Source of the DNA: Paenibacillus sp. JNUCC32
Lineage (GTDB): Bacteria; Bacillota; Bacilli; Paenibacillales; Paenibacillaceae
Reading direction: 5' to 3'
Assembly: GCF_014863545.1 (NCBI RefSeq)
Contig: NZ_CP062260.1
Location: 3,534,001-3,598,000, forward strand
Length of the DNA: 64,000 nucleotides
Both the position numbers and the translations under genes were made by a program. Under the pieces are notes generated by a model, which was given only the letters and a program-made list of their open reading frames with translations, was not told where the DNA came from and did no database searches. Numbering within the stretch: the stretch's first letter is position 1; each line of letters starts with the position of its first letter. Positions 35,643 through 42,101 of this stretch are shown here, one piece after another.

Positions 35643-35726
35643 CAATTTTTCTAAAAATAAACCGATAAGCTTAGATGCCTTCAGCAGCAATCTCACCTTA
35701 TCGTAAAATCTCATATCGTTCGGTCT

Positions 35727-35772
35727 AAACCGTCCTATAAACAGCAAAAAACCCTTGCATCGCAAGGGTTTT
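35727..35772. repeat. 46-bp direct repeat, copy 2 (tRNA operon terminator)
   Basis: This is identical to 34800-34845. On the minus strand it begins 7 bp after the tRNA-Ile 3-prime end and is the natural terminator of the tRNA operon (8-bp stem, 3-nt loop, T run). Confidence 0.9.
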
Positions 35773-35779
35773 CATAAAG

Positions 35780-35853
35780 TGGGCCCTGAGGGACTCGAAC
35801 CCCCGACCAGTCGGTTATGAGCCGACCGCTCTAACCAACTGAGCTAAGGGCCC
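35780..35853 (-). tRNA. tRNA-Ile (anticodon CAT, lysidine type)
   Basis: This 74-nt gene has the acceptor GGGCCCT/AGGGCCC, the anticodon stem TCGGC...GCCGA-like arm with loop CTCATAA, and the T arm GGGGGTTCGAGTCCC. The non-initiator body with a CAT anticodon and similarity to ileX-type tRNAs indicate the AUA-reading tRNA-Ile whose C34 is modified by TilS. The CCA end is not encoded. Confidence 0.88.
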
Positions 35854-35904
35854 TGAACATACATGTACACATAAACATAAGGACGTCATACATACATCGT
35901 TTAA

Positions 35905-35985
<81 letters not shown>

Positions 35986-36015
35986 TCAATGCTGTATCAA
36001 ACAGCGACAAGAATA

Positions 36016-36045
36016 AATATACACCATTCCCCTGCATCAAGTCAA
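36016..36045 (-). promoter_or_regulatory. Promoter of the tRNA-fMet/tRNA-Ile operon
   Basis: TTGACT (36040-36045) and TATATT (36016-36021) are 18 bp apart on the minus strand, about 30 bp before the tRNA-fMet 5-prime end. Confidence 0.75.
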
Positions 36046-36066
36046 GTGCTGTTTTAATGGAATTCC

Positions 36067-36231
36067 TCAAGGCAGGAATCGCACGCCATAACGCCCCTTC
36101 TTGGAACGATAAACCTCTACCATCCGCGGATCATGATACCCGAACAGCCAGCCATCCTGCTCCAGACGTTTAGCGAAGCACCCAGCCTGAAATTTGGTTG
36201 TATAGAGCTTTCCGTAATATACCCAGTTCAT
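36067..36231 (-). CDS. Small hypothetical protein, 54 aa
   Basis: The ORF starts MNWVYYGKLYTT and ends YGVRFLP. It is basic and aromatic-rich with no membrane segment. GGAG lies 9 nt before the ATG. The frame stays open upstream through the terminator of the WXG100 gene, but only this part follows a ribosome site. It lies between the T7SS module and the tRNA operon, behind its own terminator-separated leader. No family recognised. Confidence 0.5.
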   Translation of the reverse strand: MNWVYYGKLYTTKFQAGCFAKRLEQDGWLFGYHDPRMVEVYRSKKGRYGVRFLP

Positions 36232-36331
36232 CCTATGCGGCTCCTTACCGAAATGATAATGTAATGCTGTCATATTATGTCCAAACTTCCACAAAAAAAA
36301 CGTCGTCCCCCGAAGTTCTCCGTCCCTCCCC

Positions 36332-36388
36332 ATAATAAAAACAATCAGCCATGCCGTATACCGTGCCGGGATACGTATATGCTGATTG
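36332..36388 (-). terminator. Terminator of the T7SS module
   Basis: CAATCAGC (36342-36349) pairs with GCTGATTG (36381-36388), with inner pairing GTATAC-like, and is followed on the minus strand by TTTTTATT. It lies 25 bp after the WXG100 stop. Confidence 0.75.
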
Positions 36389-36413
36389 TTGTCTTGGGTT
36401 ATAACCCATTCGC

Positions 36414-36686
36414 TTATTGGCCGTCGGCCTCTGCAAACCGGGCAGCGATGCTCATCAGCTCCTGCTCCATCGAATGCATCATCTGGATGAAATTCATCAG
36501 CTGCGCCTTCGTCTCCTCGGCCTCTGTGCGAAAACGCTGCTGGGAAACGCCTTCCCATTCGGCATTCAGCGTTTCAATGACCTGGGACAGCCTCGCGACC
36601 AATTCCCCGCCGTAGTCACTCCCGCTGCGAATGTCTGCCGCCGCGCGGCGCAGCTCCTCGGGCGATACCTCTATACGTCCTGACAT
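36414..36686 (-). CDS. WXG100 family protein (EsxA/ESAT-6-like)
   Basis: The 90-residue protein is a helical hairpin with the WEG turn at about residues 44-46 between two amphipathic helices, starting MSGRIEVSPEELRRAA. WXG100 proteins are substrates and co-substrates of type VII secretion. It is the last gene of a five-gene minus-strand operon. The C-terminal YxxxD/E export signal is not obvious (the tail ends AARFAEADGQ), so it may travel with a partner. Confidence 0.9.
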   Translation of the reverse strand: MSGRIEVSPEELRRAAADIRSGSDYGGELVARLSQVIETLNAEWEGVSQQRFRTEAEETKAQLMNFIQMMHSMEQELMSIAARFAEADGQ

Positions 36687-36723
36687 AGATCCGCCTCACG
36701 CTCCTCCCTTAATCCCTGGCAAG

Positions 36724-36999
36724 CTAAGTAGCCTTCGTCTCAGCCAGTACGGCCTGAAATTGTTCTTCCTCTTCGTCCTGGTAACCCGTAAAAATAATCT
36801 CTTGGATATCCTCATGGTTAAACACGTAAGCAAACTCCGGGCTGACATACCCTTCCGGATACGGACAAGCCAGATAGTCGAACAATTGCGGCTGCTCAAG
36901 CGCCAAAATTTGCTTGCGTCCATAGATCACCAGCTTTTTCTCGCCTTCCTTCAAAATGACGATCGATCCGTTGGGCAGCAGCTGCTGTTGTTGCGTCAT
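36724..36999 (-). CDS. DUF4176 domain protein (T7SS-associated)
   Basis: The 91-residue protein opens LLPNGSIVILKEGEKKLVIYGR and contains YDYLACPYPEGY-like wording (FDYLACPYPEGY), which defines DUF4176. Genes of this family recur beside LXG/WXG toxin genes of T7SSb and are thought to assist substrate export. Its ATG shares one base with the stop codon of the membrane protein gene (TAATG), indicating coupled translation. Confidence 0.82.
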   Translation of the reverse strand: MTQQQQLLPNGSIVILKEGEKKLVIYGRKQILALEQPQLFDYLACPYPEGYVSPEFAYVFNHEDIQEIIFTGYQDEEEEQFQAVLAETKAT

Positions 37000-37766
37000 T
37001 ACGATCCTCTCCTTTTCTTACTCTGACGATGCGGTGCCGCCGGCGTGCGGCCCTGATTCATTTTGTTCAGAAACGCGGCATTCCGCTGCTCCTTCGGCAA
37101 TCCCAATACGGGATAATGAGCCCTCAGCTTTTCCATATTGTTCTGGATGAACCGATATCGAGGGATGAACACAACGGCCAGGTACAGGCCGAGAATCAAC
37201 AGGACGGAAAAAGCCGCCATGCCCATGACGAATCCGCCAAGGTCCCCGGTAACGGCAACCACGACGTAATACCCTGTGTAACCGATGCCTGCCAACAGCA
37301 AGGCCGCTTTGCCTGCTTTGCCGATGCCGCCTTTGCGTTCCATGGACTGGTACGTCCCTTGCCGCAGCGCTCTTGCATGCAGAACATAAAACGCAACGAG
37401 CAGCAGGAGCATCACCGCGATCGAGCTAAGTCCATATCCGATCGATTCGACACCGGCCATGTCATACATCATTTTCAAGATAGCCAGCTGGCAAGTGACC
37501 GCCAACGCCAATCCGTAAATCCCCAAGTACAGCACAAAACCGACCTCAGACCGGTACGGATTTACGCTCAGGCCAATTCCCCACAGCAGCATGGCCGCCC
37601 ACACTGCCGCAGCCGCATAAAAATATACCGACATCATCGGCGCCGCCAGCGTGACCAGCACGGGGATGAGCATAATGAATAAAAAACATACGATGCCGCC
37701 CCGAATTTGCTCGGCGGGGATTAACCGGAAATGAAACTGTTCTTCCTCTGAAATCTTCGTGCTCAT
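36999..37766 (-). CDS. Six-span membrane protein, candidate immunity protein
   Basis: The 255-residue protein has an N-terminal cytoplasmic tail, six predicted spans between about residues 22 and 210, and a basic C-terminus ending QSKKRRGS. AAGGGAG precedes the ATG. It lies 14 bp downstream of the glycine-zipper protein gene. Membrane-acting T7SS toxins are usually paired with multi-span immunity proteins (DUF443-type TsaI for TspA), so an immunity role fits the position. No sequence family was recognised, and a secretion-accessory role is an alternative. Confidence 0.6.
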   Translation of the reverse strand: MSTKISEEEQFHFRLIPAEQIRGGIVCFLFIMLIPVLVTLAAPMMSVYFYAAAAVWAAMLLWGIGLSVNPYRSEVGFVLYLGIYGLALAVTCQLAILKMMYDMAGVESIGYGLSSIAVMLLLLVAFYVLHARALRQGTYQSMERKGGIGKAGKAALLLAGIGYTGYYVVVAVTGDLGGFVMGMAAFSVLLILGLYLAVVFIPRYRFIQNNMEKLRAHYPVLGLPKEQRNAAFLNKMNQGRTPAAPHRQSKKRRGS

Positions 37767-37780
37767 CTATGACACTCCCT

Positions 37781-38854
37781 TTATTTGAACCATCCGGCTA
37801 TCGTAGAACCTATCTTCTCCGCCCCCATTTTCAATCCTTCGGTTACGGTATCTTTCTTCCCGTCCCCGTCAAAATCCGCGAACTTGATGCCGTCCATGAC
37901 GTAGGAAGCGCCGACCGACACGCCGAAGCCGATGGCCGCACCCGCCAGGGTGCCGATCGGACCGCCCACCGCCGTCCCGATCAGCGCGCCGGCTTTAGCG
38001 CCAGCCGCCGCGGAAGCGACCACGGTTCCCACGCCGACACCCACGTCGACAACGGCGTCTCCGGCTATTTTCGCCCCGCTCTTGTTTTCATTGATATTCG
38101 TAACCAGATTTCCCACCGTTTGCATGGCGATGCCGGCATAACCAAGCTTGCCGCCCTTCCAGCTGAGCGAGTCCTTCACGGCTGCGCCGGGCAGGACGTA
38201 TTTCGGAATTCGGGGGTGATTCCGCCAATTGTACTCGGCATAGGATTTTTTTCGGATATTGGCAAGCATGCCGTTCGTCACATTGGCACGCATGTTGCCG
38301 CGCTTGTCTTTTTCAAGCCATACGCCGAAGCCGTTCCGGTACATATCCCAGTATTTGTACATCGTGCCCGATGCGGTTGCCGTTCCGAACAATACCCCTG
38401 CGGCCGCAAGCGGATTGCCCTTCCATTGATCCGCCGTGCCGCCGAATGGCGCGAGCGCATTGAATTCGACGCCCGCCGCCGTCACGGGCGGATCCGTCTT
38501 CTTATTTCCGTTCTGTGCCATACTCGCCTGAAGCAGTAGATGCGGACTCACCTGGGCGACCGATTGTTTGCCGAAATTCAGATTGTTCCCGAGCGATTGA
38601 TCGGTCTGCGAAAAATCCCCCGCTTTCTTCACGAGCTGGCCGCGATTCTGCTCCAGACGGCCTACGACAGACTGGCACGCAGCCCGGCATTGCGCAAGGC
38701 GCTGCTCTACCTGGGCGCGATGGCGCGATTCCCAGGACATGCTCTGGATGCGCTGCTGCATCCGCTCCTGAAGCGCTTGGATTTCCCGTGCAATATCAGA
38801 TACAGCTGCGCCCTGCTGGTTCAGCATTTCAGGTACCACACGTATTTTGGTCAT
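37781..38854 (-). CDS. Candidate T7SS effector: WXG-like N-terminus plus glycine-zipper C-terminus
   Basis: The 357-residue protein starts with about 95 residues of helical hairpin, with Trp near 40 (SMSWES) as in WXG100/LXG domains. A middle region of unknown type follows (about 110-240). The C-terminus is Gly/Ala-rich (about 265-330: AGAKAGALIGTAVGG, then GTLAGAAIGFG), a glycine-zipper pattern seen in pore-forming or membrane-depolarising toxins, followed by a calcium-loop-like DFDGDGKKD. The ATG at 38852-38854 is preferred; GGAGG lies 10 nt upstream. The order in the operon suggests a secreted effector. Confidence 0.65.
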   Translation of the reverse strand: MTKIRVVPEMLNQQGAAVSDIAREIQALQERMQQRIQSMSWESRHRAQVEQRLAQCRAACQSVVGRLEQNRGQLVKKAGDFSQTDQSLGNNLNFGKQSVAQVSPHLLLQASMAQNGNKKTDPPVTAAGVEFNALAPFGGTADQWKGNPLAAAGVLFGTATASGTMYKYWDMYRNGFGVWLEKDKRGNMRANVTNGMLANIRKKSYAEYNWRNHPRIPKYVLPGAAVKDSLSWKGGKLGYAGIAMQTVGNLVTNINENKSGAKIAGDAVVDVGVGVGTVVASAAAGAKAGALIGTAVGGPIGTLAGAAIGFGVSVGASYVMDGIKFADFDGDGKKDTVTEGLKMGAEKIGSTIAGWFK

Positions 38855-38926
38855 AGCTAACAATCCTCCATGTCATTGATCGAGAAGGCAAAAATTACAG
38901 TATGCGGGATCAGGATGCAACATCTC

Positions 38927-39712
38927 TCACTTAATACGCTCGATGACCGCGCCGAGTTCCCGGATGATCTCGGTTACCGTAGCGCCCCATATTTGGTCCT
39001 GTTCGCCTTCGTTGCGAATCAGCCAATTGGATTGCGCTCCTCGTAACAGCTCGATTCCCTGAATCCGGCAGTTGAGATCCGGACAATAATATGCCGTGAA
39101 GGTGGCATATCTCTCCGGATGAATGACGCAATCAGCCAAGTCATTAACGACCGATTCCGGATAGCCTTGAGCAAGCAGGTGCTTCCGAGGCTCCTGCTCC
39201 CCTTGCTCGGCGTTCATCCATTGCTGGAACCAGCCCTTAGGCAAGGCCAGTGAGCCTGTATCGCGATTTTTTCGGTCCTCCAGCTGCAGGTAACCGATGA
39301 TCTTCAGCCAAGCCTCCGAAGGGGTTCCGAGCTCTTCCAGCACATAAAGCCTTTCACCGCCTGGACCGATTTCGATATCCGCCTTCACGACAAGGCCGGA
39401 ACTGTAATAAATGAAGCACTCCTTCGACGTTTCCTCCGAACCGGCCACCCTCATATGAATCGTTAACAAGGTCCGGCTGCATACTTCTATGTATTCCAGG
39501 AGCTCCTGCACAAGAACCGGCTCGTTATCGGCCGTTTGAATCAAACCCTTCTCCAGCAGTTCCTGCTCAATCTTGGCTACTTCAACAGGCATCTCTTCCG
39601 TGAGCGTTCCGCGAAAAGGGTCCTCCAACCCGATGACAGCCCGCGCACCGACAATGCCGGTTAATACAAAGAATTGCTTGCCGGTCAGTTGGATCCTGGA
39701 CGGAATTTCCAA
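38927..39712 (-). CDS. EspG-like protein, possible T7SS chaperone
   Basis: The 261-residue soluble protein begins at TTG (39710-39712), 6-8 nt after a perfect AAGGAGG. Its pattern resembles the mycobacterial ESX chaperone EspG: an opening helix-strand (LTGKQFFVLTGIVG), a KGLI step after about 55 residues, long meandering strands, and a final SNWLIRNEGE strand with a terminal helix (TEIIRELGAVIERI). It is the first gene of the five-gene T7SS operon, 72 bp ahead of the candidate effector. The resemblance was judged by eye and needs a profile search. Confidence 0.5.
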   Translation of the reverse strand: MEIPSRIQLTGKQFFVLTGIVGARAVIGLEDPFRGTLTEEMPVEVAKIEQELLEKGLIQTADNEPVLVQELLEYIEVCSRTLLTIHMRVAGSEETSKECFIYYSSGLVVKADIEIGPGGERLYVLEELGTPSEAWLKIIGYLQLEDRKNRDTGSLALPKGWFQQWMNAEQGEQEPRKHLLAQGYPESVVNDLADCVIHPERYATFTAYYCPDLNCRIQGIELLRGAQSNWLIRNEGEQDQIWGATVTEIIRELGAVIERIK

Positions 39713-39876
39713 AGATCTCTCCTCCTTACGGTCAGTCCCGCCTATTTTGTGTTTGTTTTCGAAGTTATCATTACTATTATAGGTGAGACGTATCCTTCCC
39801 CTCTACCAAATCCTGGCCCTAAATTTATAGGAACATATACCCAAATCAGACGGCTCCCAAACCACCAAGCGGCAAA

Positions 39877-39921
39877 ATATAAAAAAACATTCCCGGGCTT
39901 TGGCAATCACCTCTGGAATGT
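39877..39921 (-). terminator. Terminator after the 194-aa TetR gene
   Basis: ACATTCC and GGAATGT pair across a 21-nt loop and are followed on the minus strand by T7. Confidence 0.7.
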
Positions 39922-39929
39922 TTGAGCGG

Positions 39930-40514
39930 TTATGTTGGATTAAGCGGCTCATCCTTCCGGATAATGCCGTGATATAGAATCGTCATCAGTTGTTCGCTGA
40001 CCGCATTCAGGCTGCCCAGACCATGGTACCATTCCGTTCGCGCCGTAAATTCATTGATAAAAGTCAAAAACGCGACCAGTACCTGCGGGGAAATGTCTTT
40101 GCGGATCTGTCCGAGCTGCTGGCCTTTAAAAATCAGCATTTCGAATTCCGGGACAACGTATTTCTGATTGAACTGAAGCAGCTTGTCCATCTGTTCCGGA
40201 AACTTGGCCAGATCCGACACAAATTGCTGCGAGACGAGCCCCGAAAACTTCTCCTGATCCCTGTAGAACACGGTTAAGGCCTCCAGCGGATCTTTGGCCT
40301 GCTCCATGATCCCGCGATAGATCGCCATCATCTCCTCGACCATGCGATCCACCACATGATCCAGTAAGCCCTCTTTGCTCTGATAATAGTTATAAATCGT
40401 CATCTTGGAAACGGGGACAGCTTCGGCAATCTGCTCCATGCTGGTTCTCACAATCCCATGCTCCAGAAACAACCGCTTTCCGGCCTCAAGCACCGCTTCT
40501 TTTTTTGCGTTCAT
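39930..40514 (-). CDS. TetR/AcrR family transcriptional regulator
   Basis: The 194-residue repressor-type protein has an N-terminal helix-turn-helix (TSMEQIAEAVPVSKMTIYNYY) and a C-terminal dimer/ligand domain. It stands alone between the T7SS module and the pyr operon, with its own terminator. Its target is unclear; the T7SS operon downstream is one candidate but is separated by that terminator. Confidence 0.88.
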   Translation of the reverse strand: MNAKKEAVLEAGKRLFLEHGIVRTSMEQIAEAVPVSKMTIYNYYQSKEGLLDHVVDRMVEEMMAIYRGIMEQAKDPLEALTVFYRDQEKFSGLVSQQFVSDLAKFPEQMDKLLQFNQKYVVPEFEMLIFKGQQLGQIRKDISPQVLVAFLTFINEFTARTEWYHGLGSLNAVSEQLMTILYHGIIRKDEPLNPT

Positions 40515-40646
40515 CGGTAGATTAGATCCCTTCTATTCGGCTTCAGGATGTCTATGGCTAAATCAGCCGCTTACAGTCCTAATGTAACGATCCGTCCTTC
40601 GACTGTCAACCCGCGGCCGATATTACGTTATCTTGTTTCAGGGAAC

Positions 40647-40687
40647 CAAAAAAAGCCGCCTCTGTGTCAGTTCACAGAGACGGCGGC
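40647..40687 (-). terminator. Terminator of the pyr operon
   Basis: GCCGCC...CTGTG pairs with CACAG...GGCGGC and is followed on the minus strand by T7, 18 bp after the pyrE stop. Confidence 0.9.
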
Positions 40688-40704
40688 CTGAGGATGAAGA
40701 ATAT

Positions 40705-41346
40705 CTATACGCCAAAGGAGGTTGGATTCGATCTCCAGGATTGTAGGAGCTCCACGTCCTCTGCTTGAATCCGGTTCTCCGATAACGCTACATCAATGAG
40801 TGCACCGTAATTGGACAGGCTCTGCAGCGGAATTCCCGCTTCGGCGAAGGCTTGTACCGCTTTATCCAACTGATAGCTGAATATGGCGAGCACCGCGAGC
40901 GGCTCTGCTCCTGCGTCCTTGACCGCTTGCGCCGCCTTCAGGGAGCTGCCGCCCGTGGAGATCAGATCCTCGATGACAACGACCTTCTGGCCGGGCTTGA
41001 TCAAACCTTCGATCAGGTTTTCCTTGCCGTGGCCTTTGGCTTTGTCCCGAATATAGGACATCGGCAGGTTCATCTTCTGGGATACGAAGGCCGCGTGCGG
41101 GATCCCTGCGGTGGCCGTTCCGGCAATGGCCTCGGCTTCCGGATACTGCTCCCGAATGACGGCCGCGAACGATTCAGCAATGTAATCGCGAATGTCGGGA
41201 TAGGACATGGTCAGGCGATTGTCGCAGTAGATCGGTGACTTGATGCCCGACGTCCATGTAAACGGCTGATGAGGTCTTAGGGAAACGGCCTCGATCTTAA
41301 GCAAATAAGATGCGATCTGATGCGGAATATTCGCGATGTTACTCAT
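40705..41346 (-). CDS. pyrE: Orotate phosphoribosyltransferase
   Basis: The 213-residue enzyme joins orotate to PRPP to make OMP, step five of UMP synthesis. The PRPP-binding motif VVVIEDLISTGGSS (about 120-133) and the IAGTATAGIPHAA loop are intact. Its ATG overlaps the pyrF stop codon by 4 bp (ATGA), so translation is probably coupled. It is the last gene of the pyr operon. Confidence 0.96.
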   Translation of the reverse strand: MSNIANIPHQIASYLLKIEAVSLRPHQPFTWTSGIKSPIYCDNRLTMSYPDIRDYIAESFAAVIREQYPEAEAIAGTATAGIPHAAFVSQKMNLPMSYIRDKAKGHGKENLIEGLIKPGQKVVVIEDLISTGGSSLKAAQAVKDAGAEPLAVLAIFSYQLDKAVQAFAEAGIPLQSLSNYGALIDVALSENRIQAEDVELLQSWRSNPTSFGV

Positions 41347-42080
41347 GCTTGAATCATCTCCTCAATAATCTGTTCTGCAGCTTGTCTCGGGTTATGGGAC
41401 TCGGTGATCGGGCGGCCGACAACCAGGTAATGACTTCCCTTGCGGATCGCTTCCCCAGGTGTAAGCACCCGCGCTTGGTCACCGATATCCGCACCGGCAG
41501 GGCGGATACCCGGAATGACGGTTTTGAAATCCTTGCCGCAGGCGGATCGAATGGCTTCCACTTCCAGGGAGGATGCCACGACGCCGTGAAGTCCCGACTG
41601 CCGGGCCAACTCAGCATAACGCACGACGGTATCCTCCACCTGGCCGGGAATGCCGATTTCGTTATTCATGACATCCTGATTCGTGCTGGTCAACTGCGTT
41701 ACCGCAATGATCGTAGGCATGGCAAGACCCGGGGTGTCCGCCACTGCGGCTTCCGCCCCGGCTTTTGCCGCCTGCATCATGAGCGCGCCGCCGCCGGCAT
41801 GGACATTAAACATGTCCACGCCCAGCCGCGTTACGCTGTGCGAGCCGCCTTTGACCGTATTCGGAATATCATGCATCTTCACATCCAGGAACACGGAATA
41901 GCCTTTCGCTTTCAATTCTTTCACAAAGTCAGGACCGGCCGCATAGAACAGCTGCATGCCGACCTTCATATAACACGGGATGCCCTCCAGCTGACGTACC
42001 AATGCTTGTGCACGCTCGGCATCCGGGTAATCCAGGGCCACCATCAGGCGGCCCGCCATTTCATTGTAGCTGGCGTTCAT
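41343..42080 (-). CDS. pyrF: Orotidine 5-prime-phosphate decarboxylase
   Basis: The 245-residue TIM-barrel enzyme decarboxylates OMP to UMP, the last step of the pathway. The catalytic LDVKMHDIPNTV motif (about 60-71) and the phosphate-binding GIRPAG are present. AAGGAGGGG precedes the ATG. It directly follows carB, the position where B. subtilis has pyrK and pyrD between the two; those are absent here. Confidence 0.96.
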   Translation of the reverse strand: MNASYNEMAGRLMVALDYPDAERAQALVRQLEGIPCYMKVGMQLFYAAGPDFVKELKAKGYSVFLDVKMHDIPNTVKGGSHSVTRLGVDMFNVHAGGGALMMQAAKAGAEAAVADTPGLAMPTIIAVTQLTSTNQDVMNNEIGIPGQVEDTVVRYAELARQSGLHGVVASSLEVEAIRSACGKDFKTVIPGIRPAGADIGDQARVLTPGEAIRKGSHYLVVGRPITESHNPRQAAEQIIEEMIQA

Positions 42081-42101
42081 CTTTACCCCTCCTTCTCGAT
42101 T

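Noticed and set aside
35668..35685. Short match to the 23S rRNA segment GCTGAAGGCATCTAAG
   Set aside because: Only about 17 bases agree and the surroundings do not fold or read as rRNA; more likely chance within a leader hairpin.
36232..36558. Upstream extension of the 54-aa gene
   Set aside because: The extension reads through the WXG100 gene in another frame and through its terminator; the ribosome site fits the short form.
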